Assembly: GCF_013385175.1 (NCBI RefSeq)
Contig: NZ_JABZEO010000010.1
Location: 62,001 to 126,000 of the forward strand
Source: Allochromatium humboldtianum
GTDB taxonomy: Bacteria > Pseudomonadota > Gammaproteobacteria > Chromatiales > Chromatiaceae
Reading direction: 5' to 3'
Length of the DNA: 64,000 bases
Shown here one piece after another: positions 1 through 11,588 of the stretch. The position numbers were made by a program, and so were the translations under genes. Each line of letters opens with the position of its first letter. Position 1 is the stretch's first letter. The notes beneath the pieces were generated by a model. It was not told the DNA's origin, searched no databases, and was given only the letters and a program-made list of their open reading frames with translations.

Positions 1-14
1 TCGATGTCTCGATA

Positions 15-194
15 TTAGAGTTGTTCCGATCGCTAAGGCATTGAATGTATAAAGTTTTTTGATATGCTTTGAATTTCGATTTTGGCTTATGTCGGACAAT
101 TGGGCATTTTTACGACTTAAAATGTGTAAAACGAGCCCCTTTGATTTATGCCATATGTTTGAATTTTAAGAACAAATCAATCGGTACAACTCTA
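15..194. mobile_element. Short AT-rich MITE-like insertion inside the left inverted-repeat arm
   Basis: The left repeat arm matches the right arm (4046-4194, reverse complement) at 1-14 and again at 195-329, so about 180 bases are inserted between. The insert is much more AT-rich than its surroundings. Its ends are related inverted repeats: TAGAGTTGTTCCGATCG at 16-32 against TAGAGTTGTACCGATTG read inward from the right end. A TA duplication at the junctions is possible, as for IS630/Tc1-like elements. It has no credible gene; the 80-codon frame at 69-311 runs through the insert into the repeat arm and is not believed. It is probably a non-autonomous element. Confidence 0.6.
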
Positions 195-329
195 TTTGAT
201 CGCTTAACCTGCTCAAAAAGTGCGCGGAAAACCATGTCGGAAACCGTCGCCAGCCGGAAACCCGCTACAAATGGTTTTCCGACCGCCAAATGGCGGAATG
301 GCGGTTCATGACATGACGGCTTGTTCTAC
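195..329 (+). repeat. Left arm of a 135-bp perfect inverted repeat flanking the sensor kinase gene
   Basis: Bases 195-329 are identical, in reverse complement, to 4046-4180. The match resumes beyond the MITE-like insertion at 1-14 (against 4181-4194) and may extend past the window edge. The arm contains its own smaller symmetry, GGAAAACCAT at 226-235 against ATGGTTTTCC at 271-280. It lies just beyond the 3' end of the kinase gene that stops at 363. Confidence 0.9.
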
Positions 330-362
330 CTCGATTTAAAAATACCATCAGCGGGATGGTGT

Positions 363-3896
<3,534 letters not shown>

Positions 3897-4045
3897 CGCG
3901 AATCAGGCGCCCAGACCGGCGGCACCACCACGCCGCCGGTGCAGGCGCACGGTGGCTTCCATGTCGATCCGCTGACTCCGTTCATTGAAACTCCTCGGGA
4001 TCCGTGCTGCCTCGTGGCCTGAGTGAACTTCTATTTTGCCATACC

Positions 4046-4194
4046 GTAGAACAAGCCGTCATGTCATGAACCGCCATTCCGCCATTTGGCGGTCGGAAAA
4101 CCATTTGTAGCGGGTTTCCGGCTGGCGACGGTTTCCGACATGGTTTTCCGCGCACTTTTTGAGCAGGTTAAGCGATCAAATATCGAGACATCGA
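4046..4194 (-). repeat. Right arm of the inverted repeat flanking the sensor kinase gene
   Basis: This arm is the uninterrupted copy: 4046-4180 pairs with 195-329 without mismatch and 4181-4194 pairs with 1-14. Directly outside it, GTCGGAAA at 4201-4208 and TTTCCGAC at 4217-4224 form a separate hairpin. A partly similar sequence (ATGGCGGCTCATGACACGAC) follows near 4254. The rest of the gap from 3897 to 4304 holds no gene. Confidence 0.9.
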
Positions 4195-4304
4195 TTCCTT
4201 GTCGGAAATCAACTGTTTTCCGACAGGCCGCGCCGTTATTGGCCTCTCACGAAATGGCGGCTCATGACACGACTGTTGGGTCTGGGCCTACCTGGTGCGA
4301 CCTC

Positions 4305-4667
4305 CTACAGACAGTCCCGCCGAATCAGTGCCTGAAGGTCATCGAGCCCCTGGCAGGCACCGATGGCCGAGGTATCGGCGCACAACTGGAGGCGGTCGCC
4401 GTGACGGCGGAAGATGGCGGGGAGTGCGTCCTGGATCTGTGGAAACTGCTCACGGAACTGGTCGCGGTGCAGGAACTCGCAAGTCGCGCCCAGCGATTCG
4501 ATGAAGGCCGGCCACTCGGCGCGCTCAGCGAGCACGCCGTGGGTGATAGCGCAGAGTGCGCAGGTATAGGTGGCAGGCGAGAAGAGCTTATGGCCGATAT
4601 CCGCCAGGGTGCTGAAGAGGCCGCTGTCGGCGTTGTAGACGAACAGTAGCTTGGCTGGGCGTCTCAT
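4305..4667 (-). CDS. Conserved hypothetical protein of the ArsS operon
   Basis: A 120-residue soluble protein beginning MRRPAKLLFVYNADSG. I chose the ATG at 4667 because the family-like sequence begins there; a longer reading from 4718 adds unrelated residues. It has a TCALC pair of cysteines and two further cysteines (QLCADTS, GACQG), which could bind metal or be redox-active, but I recognise no named domain with certainty. It is the last gene of the leftward ArsS/glycosyltransferase operon and overlaps the preceding gene by four bases, so co-expression is likely. No function is assigned. Confidence 0.72.
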   Translation of the reverse strand: MRRPAKLLFVYNADSGLFSTLADIGHKLFSPATYTCALCAITHGVLAERAEWPAFIESLGATCEFLHRDQFREQFPQIQDALPAIFRRHGDRLQLCADTSAIGACQGLDDLQALIRRDCL

Positions 4668-4891
4668 GCGCGCGGCCTCCCAAGCAGACGCCGGAGCTTG
4701 GCCGACAGTAACAGCCACGGCAGCCCATGCAGCAGCAGATCGAAGATGTCGATCGGCTGGCGCAGGTCGCCGGCGGCCAGGAGTTTGAGCTTCTCCCAGA
4801 GGTGCGGCTCGGGCAGGAAGGGGGCAAGGCCCAGGGTCAGGGCGATGACGACGAAGAGGGCGATGGGTGTGCGGTCGATCCAGGTGAGCAT
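4664..4891 (-). CDS. Small membrane protein of the ArsS operon
   Basis: A 75-residue protein with one clear hydrophobic segment near the N terminus (PIALFVVIALTLGLAPFLPE) and a second, weaker one near the C terminus (LLLHGLPWLLLS). The ATG at 4891 was chosen because the upstream extension is proline- and arginine-rich and overlaps the next gene. Similar short proteins are, from memory, often labelled RND transporter in databases, but it is far too short to be a pump. It lies five bases after the TIGR04282 gene and overlaps the next gene. Confidence 0.65.
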   Translation of the reverse strand: MLTWIDRTPIALFVVIALTLGLAPFLPEPHLWEKLKLLAAGDLRQPIDIFDLLLHGLPWLLLSAKLRRLLGRPRA

Positions 4892-4895
4892 GGGG

Positions 4896-5540
4896 TCAGT
4901 CCAGGTGGCGGTCGGTATCAAGCCAGTGGCCGAAATCGGCGAGGTCTTCCGGCCGGTCGAGGTCGCGCAGGGTGGGCAGTTCGGTCCAAGTGAGGCCGAT
5001 TCGGCGAAGCGCCGTGCGCGTCTCGGTCTGGACGGCGCAGGTGCTCCAATGGATATCGGCAAAGAGCGCTGGGGCCGGGCGGCGCAGCCCGATGAGGACA
5101 TAGCCGCCATCGGCGGCCGGACCGAGCACGGCGTCGTGGTCGTCGAGGGCGGCGAAGGCGGCGCTCAGGTAGGCCGGTGAATAGTCGGGGCAGTCGCTGC
5201 CGATCAGCACGGCCCGGTCGGCCGTGACGAGCGCATCGGCCAGAGCCGCCGCCATCCGTGCCCCCAGATCCCCCTCGGGCTGAGGATGCCAAGTGAAGCC
5301 ATGGGCCGCGGCCAGTCGCGCGCATTCGCCGCCATCGGCCGGCGTCCCGGCACACCAGAGCCGGCGACGTGCGCCGGGTGTCGCGGCACCCGCCCGCAAC
5401 GCGATCCCGAGCAACCGCCGGTAGAGCTGCGCGGCGCCCTCGCCCCCCAGGGCCGGGATGAGTCGCGTCTTGACCTGGCCCGCGACCGGCTCGCGGGCAA
5501 AGATAATCAGTGTGCCGCCGGGCGTGGCCTCAGCCGTCAT
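4896..5540 (-). CDS. TIGR04282-family arsenosugar-type glycosyltransferase (DUF2064)
   Basis: A predicted 214-residue nucleotide-sugar transferase of the DUF2064 (CofC-like) fold. The N-terminal block TLIIFAREPVAGQVKTRL and the later LIGSDCPDYS and LGPAADGGYVLIG motifs are typical of TIGR04282, a family named from its co-occurrence with radical SAM ArsS. The ATG at 5540 overlaps the stop region of the upstream transferase, indicating translational coupling. The real acceptor is not proved by sequence; arsenosugar synthesis is inferred from the neighbours. Confidence 0.85.
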   Translation of the reverse strand: MTAEATPGGTLIIFAREPVAGQVKTRLIPALGGEGAAQLYRRLLGIALRAGAATPGARRRLWCAGTPADGGECARLAAAHGFTWHPQPEGDLGARMAAALADALVTADRAVLIGSDCPDYSPAYLSAAFAALDDHDAVLGPAADGGYVLIGLRRPAPALFADIHWSTCAVQTETRTALRRIGLTWTELPTLRDLDRPEDLADFGHWLDTDRHLD

Positions 5541-6204
5541 AGCGTCGCGCCAGTCGGGCCGGATCGGCGCCCAGGGCATACGCCAGACGCAGTCGCCACA
5601 TGAGCAGGATGGTGCGCAGCACCCCGCGCGACTCCCAGCGTCGGCTGGAGGTGAGGAGCGGTAGGCGCAGACAGGCCGGTCGGGCGAGGCGACGCAGGCG
5701 CTTGGAGAGGGCGATGTCTTCCATCAGCGGGATCTCCGGGAAACCGCCGACGTAGGAGAAGGCGTCGCGGGTGACGAAGATCCCCTGATCCCCGGTCGCG
5801 AGGCCGGTGAGGCACGAGCGGGCGTTCATGCCGCGCTCGACCAGCCGCAGCAGCGGGTGACGGCCGGAGAGGCGCACGTCGAAGCGCCCCCAACGCCCCC
5901 CCGCCCGGCAGGCGGCGAGCAGCGCTTCGGCCGCACCGGGCGGGACGCGGCTGTCGGCGTGCAGGAACCAGAGGATCTCCCCGCCGGCGATCTGGGTGCC
6001 GGCATTCATCTGGACGGCGCGGCCACGCTGGGACTCCAGAACCCGATCGACCCCGGACGCCGCCCGCGCGCGGGTCGTATCCACACTGCCGCCGTCGACC
6101 AGGATGACCGCATGACCCGCCACACGCAGTGGGGCCAGATCAGTCAGCAGGGCGCCGATGTGCTCGGCCTCGTTGAGCGTCGGGATGATGATGGAAAGCC
6201 TCAT
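5530..6204 (-). CDS. TIGR04283-family arsenosugar-type glycosyltransferase (GT2 fold)
   Basis: A 224-residue family 2 glycosyltransferase. It begins MRLSIIIPTLNEAEHIGALL, then shows VDGGSVDTT and the LHADSRVPP metal-binding (DXD-like) region, and LMEDIALSKRLRR later. These are the hallmarks of TIGR04283. I use the ATG at 6204; an upstream in-frame start at 6270 would run into arsS. It lies 11 bases after arsS and overlaps the TIGR04282 gene, so the three form one operon. Confidence 0.87.
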   Translation of the reverse strand: MRLSIIIPTLNEAEHIGALLTDLAPLRVAGHAVILVDGGSVDTTRARAASGVDRVLESQRGRAVQMNAGTQIAGGEILWFLHADSRVPPGAAEALLAACRAGGRWGRFDVRLSGRHPLLRLVERGMNARSCLTGLATGDQGIFVTRDAFSYVGGFPEIPLMEDIALSKRLRRLARPACLRLPLLTSSRRWESRGVLRTILLMWRLRLAYALGADPARLARRYDG

Positions 6205-6215
6205 ATGCGCCGATC

Positions 6216-7178
6216 TCAGGGCGTCACGGTCAGGGCGCCGCCGCAGCTCGATCCCTGTCCGGCGGTGCAACCGTAGCAGTGATCGGCGACCGCGATGGGC
6301 GCGCCTTCGAGGATCAACTCGGGCAGGTCACGCAGATGGGCGCGGCCCGCCCCCAGCGGCAATCCGAGCATCTGATTGAAGTCACAGTCATGGAGCCAAC
6401 CCTGCCAGTCGACGCTGATCAGTTCCCGGCACATGACGGACGTCAGGTTCTCTGCACGGTGCGCGGTGCGCAGCCGATCCAGATAGCCGTGAAACTCACC
6501 CTTCGACAGCAGTGCGCTGCCGAAGCGCCCGACCGGGAGATTGGCCAGGGTCAGCAGCCGGTTGAAGCGGATACCGTGCTCGACAAGGAGCACCCGCCGA
6601 TAGTCGTCTTCCAGTGCCGCCTGCGGTGGCGGCAGGTCCGGACCCTGGGGGTTGTAGACCAGATCGAGCTGGAGTCCGCTGTCCGGCCGGCCATAGCCGA
6701 GGGCGTTCAGCCGCCGCAATCCGGCGAGACTGGACGCGAAGACGCCCCGACCGCGCTGGGCGTCGACGTTGTCCGACAGATAGCAGGGGAGCGAGGCGAT
6801 CAGCGCACAGCCCTGCGCAGCGAGGAAGTCGGCCAGATCCTCCTGACCAGGCTCGGCCAGCACCGTAAGGTTACAGCGATCCAGCACCCGACAACCTAGC
6901 GCACGGGCGTGGCGCACCAGGTCGCGAAACCCTGGGTTGAGCTCCGGGGCGCCGCCGGTCAAGTCCAGCGTCGCGAAGGGCAAACGCTCCAGTGTCGCCA
7001 TCACCTGCTCCAGCGTCGGACGGTCCATGACCTCCGGGCGATTCGGCCCGGCGGCGACGTGGCAGTGCAGGCACTGTTGATTGCACAGTCGCCCGAGATT
7101 GACCTGTAAGGTCATCGGCCGGGTCCGGAAGAGCGGTGGAAAGTCGCTCGGTCGCAGATGAGGCAAGGGATTGAGCAT
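6216..7178 (-). CDS. arsS: Arsenosugar biosynthesis radical SAM protein ArsS
   Basis: A predicted radical SAM enzyme of 320 residues. The CX3CX2C iron-sulphur motif appears as LCNQQCLHCH near residue 30. A GGAPEL motif and a C-terminal cysteine group (CYGCTAGQGSSCGG) fit the ArsS family, which attaches the ribosyl unit from SAM to methylated arsenic. The ATG at 7178 is preferred; the frame stays open to 7241. It is the first gene of the leftward operon and diverges from an ArsR-type regulator. No arsM methyltransferase is visible nearby, so the arsenical substrate would have to come from elsewhere. Confidence 0.87.
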   Translation of the reverse strand: MLNPLPHLRPSDFPPLFRTRPMTLQVNLGRLCNQQCLHCHVAAGPNRPEVMDRPTLEQVMATLERLPFATLDLTGGAPELNPGFRDLVRHARALGCRVLDRCNLTVLAEPGQEDLADFLAAQGCALIASLPCYLSDNVDAQRGRGVFASSLAGLRRLNALGYGRPDSGLQLDLVYNPQGPDLPPPQAALEDDYRRVLLVEHGIRFNRLLTLANLPVGRFGSALLSKGEFHGYLDRLRTAHRAENLTSVMCRELISVDWQGWLHDCDFNQMLGLPLGAGRAHLRDLPELILEGAPIAVADHCYGCTAGQGSSCGGALTVTP

Positions 7179-7291
7179 GGTGTGAGTGCCGGTCGAGGAG
7201 GAGGAAAGGAGCCAAGGCCATCGGGACGCGCCCTGGTTCATCTACCCGCAGGCCGGCGTCTTCCCTATACTGGCGGCGCATAACCCACCAC

Positions 7292-7307
7292 TCAACCCCG
7301 CGGTTGA
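7292..7307. promoter_or_regulatory. Palindromic operator between arsS and the ArsR-rhodanese gene
   Basis: TCAACC CCGC GGTTGA is a 16-bp perfect dyad in the 162-bp divergent gap. It sits about 35 bases before the regulator start codon. ArsR-family repressors bind such imperfect or perfect dyads over their own promoters, so this is a good candidate for autoregulation and control of the arsS operon. Confidence 0.6.
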
Positions 7308-7340
7308 ATCACGTCCTTGAGGAGGGACACGATCGACGTC

Positions 7341-8033
7341 ATGGCGAATCCAACCGGCCCCACGCCGAGTCCTAAGCAAGCCCTCTTCGAGCAGCTCGCC
7401 GTCATTGCCCGTGCCCTGGGCAGCGGTGCACGGCTGGAGTTGCTGGACTTCCTCGCCCAAGGGGAGCGTAGCGTCGAGGACTTGGCGCAGGTGACGGGGC
7501 TGAGCGTCGCCAATACCTCCAAGCACCTGCAACAGCTCAAGGCCGCCGGTCTGGCGCAGGCGCGCCGCGACGGCAAGCACGTCCGCTATGGACTCGCCGA
7601 CGAGGCCGTGCCGGCGGCCGTCAGCGCCCTGCGTGGACTCGCCGAGCGCCGCAGCCAGGCCGTCGCGGCATTGCTGGCGAGCTATCTCAAGCAGCGCGAC
7701 GACCTGGAGCCGGTACCGGCGGCGGAACTCCTGGAGCGGGTCCGCGATGGACTGGCGACGGTCATCGACGTGCGCCCCGCCGTGGAATATGCCCAGGGTC
7801 ATGTCGCGGGGGCGCTGAATGTGCCGCTCGACCGGCTGCAGGAGCGGCTGACCGACCTCCCGCGCGAGCACGAGATCGTGGCCTATTGTCGCGGCCCCTG
7901 GTGCGTGCTCTCGTTTGAGGCCGTCGCCCGACTGCGGGCGGCGGGCTTCAGCGCCCGACGCCTGGAGGATGGCCTGCCCGAGTGGCGTCAGGCCGGGCTT
8001 CCCATGGAACAGCGGAGCACCACCCAATCCTGA
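7341..8033 (+). CDS. ArsR-family regulator with a C-terminal rhodanese domain
   Basis: A 230-residue cytoplasmic protein. Residues 10-100 form an ArsR winged helix (LSVANTSKHLQQLKAAGLAQ followed by a basic wing). Residues 125-225 form a rhodanese-like domain with active-site loop CRGPWCVLS. Fusions of this sort are known regulators in which the catalytic cysteine may sense sulphur species or metalloids. The ATG at 7341 lies 15 bases after a strong GGAGGG site, slightly far, but no better start exists. It is transcribed away from arsS, consistent with being its repressor. Confidence 0.88.
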   Translation: MANPTGPTPSPKQALFEQLAVIARALGSGARLELLDFLAQGERSVEDLAQVTGLSVANTSKHLQQLKAAGLAQARRDGKHVRYGLADEAVPAAVSALRGLAERRSQAVAALLASYLKQRDDLEPVPAAELLERVRDGLATVIDVRPAVEYAQGHVAGALNVPLDRLQERLTDLPREHEIVAYCRGPWCVLSFEAVARLRAAGFSARRLEDGLPEWRQAGLPMEQRSTTQS

Positions 8034-8159
8034 CGTTGGACGGGTGGAAAACCAAGTTGATGTTCAGGGGCGTTAGCGGTTTGACTGTACTGATCGCCAA
8101 ATTTTCGCTCCCCACGTCGAAAAGTCGCTCGGGCGCAGGATTTTTGATCTCCGCACACC

Positions 8160-10559
8160 TCACGGACTCCCCTCACCCGGCCTCGGCACCTCCTCCAGCG
8201 TCTCCCACCCCTGCGCCTCCGCCGCCCGATTGGCCTGCCCCACCGTCTGCACGTCACTCAGATCCTCCAGCCGCTCAGCGGTACGGTTGCCCGACCCTTC
8301 GGTCAGTGTCGTCAGATCCAGTCCGGTGGTGGTCAGGATCAAATCCGCCTCGGTGAGCATCGTCAGCCATTCGGAGAGATCCACCCGGCTCCAGTCGACC
8401 TCGGCCAGGGCGGCGACCGGGATCCCGGCGCAGTTGGGGTTTTTAGCGCGTCCATAGCCGCCGAGTCCGGCCGGTCCGCGCAGCTGTTCGTTCAGGATCC
8501 GCGACAGTGGCGAGTTGAAGCAGCAGTAGCTGTCGCGGCTCTCGATACAGGCCCCGAAAATGCTCTTGCGGCAGTAGGAGCCGACCCGATGACAGGCCTT
8601 GAGCTCGCGCTGCACGCCGAGGGTGAATTCATCCTCGGTGCACTCCCAGATCAGCCGGATCAGGATCATCACGATGGAGTAGATCAGATAGGCCCACATC
8701 ACCCACTGGATCACCACCATGATGGTGGGATTGAGCGCCACGTTGGCGGCTACCGTGCCATCGGCCGCCACCGCCACCCCGCCGCTGCCGGCATCGATGA
8801 ACAGCGCATTGGCCGCCTGCGGCCCGAAGGTCTGGGCCGTCCACTGCGCGGTCTGTTGCAGCAGCTCCTGCTTGAAGCGCGCGATCAGGCCCTGCTTGGC
8901 CGCCTCAGTGGTCACCGCCGTGGTGTTGCCGGTGATGTTGTTCACCGCTGAGGTGAAGGCGTCCTTGACCGCGCTCCAGGTATCGACCAGCGGCGAGCGC
9001 AGCGTCTCCCAGGCCCCGAAGGCGGGGTTGGACACGCCGGCTTTCACCAAGGACATCGTCACACTGTCGAGCTTGGCCACCGAGAACATCAGCTGCAGAT
9101 ACAGCCCGAGCGAGACGCCGTCCGGACGCTCACAGCAGTTGACGATCCCGCCCACGGCGCGCTTGCACTCCAGCGCCTCGCCCTTGAACACCTCGCAACC
9201 CCCGGTGGTGCAGTCGGCATCCAGCGCGACCAGCTCGGCGGCGTGGAGCGCGGCCACCGCCTGGTCGAAGTCGTCTGAGGACTCCGGCTCGATCGCCACA
9301 CAGTCCTCCCCCAGACAGCGGATCTCGCCCCCGCAGTCGAGTTCGGCGGTGCGCTCAATGCCGGTGATCTCCTGCGTGGCGCCGCAGTCATAGACCACCT
9401 GATCGACATAGCACACCCCGGAGCGCCCGGTGGCGGCCTCGGCACACTGGCGGCTGACCCGGCGGCAGTTCGGATCAGCGTCGAGCGCCGCGCAGTTGTC
9501 CAGATCGCCGGGATTGTCGGGACAGTGCTCCACCCCGTCGGGATCGTTCCAGCACTCCATCCGGCCCTGGTTGAAACTGGTGCAGTCGAGCGCAACGCTC
9601 ACCTGCATACAGGCCGCACCAATGCCGGAGAATTGCTCCCAGGGTTCGTTCCCCGTCTCCCCGTGATAGGGCGGCGCCACCAGTTCGCTCCCGCACAGTT
9701 CCCCGCCGGGCACGGCGACACAGGCCGCGTCGGGATTGGACGTGCAGGTGGTGGTGCTGCGGCAGAAACCGTCCATCAGGCGTTCGTTGATCGTCTCCTG
9801 ACAGGCGCTGGAGGCCCAGTCCCAGCGGTCGGTGCGCTTCTCGACCCGGCGCACCAGTTCGATGATCGGCTCGCCGGTCTCGGGATCGGTGCCGACTGTG
9901 ACCGGATCCCAGTGCACGGTAGCGTCCAGCGTGCGCGTGGTGGTGCAGCTGAGCCGGGGCTGATCGGTGTCCGGGATCAGACAGGCTTCATAGTCGGGGA
10001 CGTGCACCGTGCGCGGGCGGTCGAGGAAGGTCGTCTCCCAGGTACAGTCGGCATAGGTGGCGGTGAAGTCGTCCAGTGAACCAACCGTGGCGTCGGTGAA
10101 GCCCCACAGCGGATCGGCGCTCAGGTCAGTGCGCGGTCGGTCGAGCGGCTCCAGCAGCGTCTGGTAGGCCTGGCCGGTGGCGGAGGCGTCGCTATAGGGC
10201 GTGTCGACCAGATCCTGCTGGGTCTGGAGGCCGGCGGCTTCGAGCGCGGTCGGATTCCCATAGAGCGCGCTCCAGTCCGTGACCTCACCAGTCTCGGCCC
10301 CTGGAAAGTAGACCCGGTAGTCGTCCGGCAGCTCGAACGGGGCCAGGCGGTCCGGATCGGTTCCGAGCGTGCTCCCCAGTGCCTGTCCGTCGTCGGCGGC
10401 CTGATCGAAATCCAGCGCCCGGTGCAGGTCATCACCCCACACCAGCGCCCAGGGGGTCCAGCTGATCGCCAGGATCAGGACACCGACCAGCGTGGCCCGG
10501 AGTGCCCGTAGCCGTGCCACGCCGCCCCCGTTTTTACAACCAGGTGAGACAGCAATCAT
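8160..10559 (-). CDS. traN: Mating-pair stabilisation protein TraN
   Basis: A 799-residue, cysteine-rich outer-membrane protein of F-type conjugation systems that contacts the recipient surface. A hydrophobic signal segment (LVGVLILAISWTPWALVWG) is followed by a variable region and a long stretch with dozens of cysteines, including CRKSIFGACIESRDSYCC. A hydrophobic stretch lies near residues 610-635. The start overlaps the end of traU by 26 bases. This is the last gene of the leftward transfer block; the 126 bases beyond it hold no gene. Confidence 0.88.
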   Translation of the reverse strand: MIAVSPGCKNGGGVARLRALRATLVGVLILAISWTPWALVWGDDLHRALDFDQAADDGQALGSTLGTDPDRLAPFELPDDYRVYFPGAETGEVTDWSALYGNPTALEAAGLQTQQDLVDTPYSDASATGQAYQTLLEPLDRPRTDLSADPLWGFTDATVGSLDDFTATYADCTWETTFLDRPRTVHVPDYEACLIPDTDQPRLSCTTTRTLDATVHWDPVTVGTDPETGEPIIELVRRVEKRTDRWDWASSACQETINERLMDGFCRSTTTCTSNPDAACVAVPGGELCGSELVAPPYHGETGNEPWEQFSGIGAACMQVSVALDCTSFNQGRMECWNDPDGVEHCPDNPGDLDNCAALDADPNCRRVSRQCAEAATGRSGVCYVDQVVYDCGATQEITGIERTAELDCGGEIRCLGEDCVAIEPESSDDFDQAVAALHAAELVALDADCTTGGCEVFKGEALECKRAVGGIVNCCERPDGVSLGLYLQLMFSVAKLDSVTMSLVKAGVSNPAFGAWETLRSPLVDTWSAVKDAFTSAVNNITGNTTAVTTEAAKQGLIARFKQELLQQTAQWTAQTFGPQAANALFIDAGSGGVAVAADGTVAANVALNPTIMVVIQWVMWAYLIYSIVMILIRLIWECTEDEFTLGVQRELKACHRVGSYCRKSIFGACIESRDSYCCFNSPLSRILNEQLRGPAGLGGYGRAKNPNCAGIPVAALAEVDWSRVDLSEWLTMLTEADLILTTTGLDLTTLTEGSGNRTAERLEDLSDVQTVGQANRAAEAQGWETLEEVPRPGEGSP

Positions 10560-11586
10560 GCCAGCGCCAGATCAGGTACAGATGGTCCTCGCCGATCCCC
10601 GGCACGTTGCGCCCCAGGCCCCAGCGCAGCTCGCTCTCGCCGATGACGTGGTTCGAATTGGCCTCGGGGCGCGGGTAGAACTGCGACAGTCGGTACTGGG
10701 TCTTGGGTAGCATCAGTGCGAAGGGCGCCTCGCACAGGGCGTCATCGCCGACGGTCTGACGGGCCAGTCCCCGTCGGTGCAACGCGGCCAGCACTCGGGC
10801 ACTGGCCAGACTCATCTCCGACGGGCGGCCATTGAGCGTCGGCACACGCCCGGAGAAGGGATAGAGTCCGCCCCAGGCTCCGGCGCACCAGAAGAGTTCG
10901 TCCAGGGGCTTTTGCACCGTGGTCGCCGAGGCGGCATCGACCAGACAGGCCGCCTGCGCCACCGGGTTGGCCACGAACGCTGCTTCCGGGTTGGTGAAGA
11001 AGGCGAGCTCATCGTTGTTCCAGGTCGGATCCAGCTCCGAGAGATAGAGCAGGTCGAAGTCGGTCAGGTGATCGACGTTGCAGCGATCGGGAAAGAACAG
11101 ATCGAGCATCATCAGCAGCGGGAAGGCGTAGTAGTGGTAGTTGTAGAACGCCTTGTCGGAGCCATCATAGTTGGCCTGTCCCGGCGTGCCGAGCGTGCGC
11201 CAGGAACCCAGATCGAGCCGGGCGCCGCCCAGCGCCGGCAGACAACCGGGCACCCGTACCAGCTCGACGATCCGTGCCGGTTCCCACATCCCGATCACCA
11301 CCCCGGGACTCGGCAGTCCGGCCGGATCGGGACAGGCGCACAGCGCCTGGGTACTGGCCCCGCTGGGGACCGGGCCGCTACCGATCGGCGCGCCGGCGAT
11401 GCGCAGCGGAAACAGACAGCTCCAGCAGATGTCGGTGATGAGCTTGGGGCCGAGCAGTTCGGCGTCGGGGCAGACGGCGTTGCCCGAACCGGTGGTGGTG
11501 TCTTCAGCCACCGCATTGAACACGACCACGAGGATCAGCCCAACTCGCCCGGCGGTCTGAAGACAACGAGACAGCGCGCTTCGCAT
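10534..11586 (-). CDS. traU: Conjugal transfer pilus assembly protein TraU
   Basis: A 350-residue periplasmic protein with an N-terminal signal peptide. ELLGPKLITDICWSCLFPLRIAG is the family signature with its WSC cysteines, and YNYHYYAFPLLMMLDLFF and several conserved cysteines follow. TraU acts with TraN in mating-pair stabilisation and DNA transfer in F-type systems. The ATG at 11586 starts three bases after the traW stop, so translational coupling is likely. Confidence 0.92.
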   Translation of the reverse strand: MRSALSRCLQTAGRVGLILVVVFNAVAEDTTTGSGNAVCPDAELLGPKLITDICWSCLFPLRIAGAPIGSGPVPSGASTQALCACPDPAGLPSPGVVIGMWEPARIVELVRVPGCLPALGGARLDLGSWRTLGTPGQANYDGSDKAFYNYHYYAFPLLMMLDLFFPDRCNVDHLTDFDLLYLSELDPTWNNDELAFFTNPEAAFVANPVAQAACLVDAASATTVQKPLDELFWCAGAWGGLYPFSGRVPTLNGRPSEMSLASARVLAALHRRGLARQTVGDDALCEAPFALMLPKTQYRLSQFYPRPEANSNHVIGESELRWGLGRNVPGIGEDHLYLIWRWHDCCLTWL

Positions 11587-11588
11587 CC

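Noticed and set aside
69-311. 80-codon rightward frame at the left edge
   Set aside because: It runs through the MITE-like insert into a repeat arm that is non-coding elsewhere; no family pattern or ribosome site.
8034-8159. Possible att site at the end of the transfer block
   Set aside because: No tRNA end, no direct repeat partner and no integrase could be identified.
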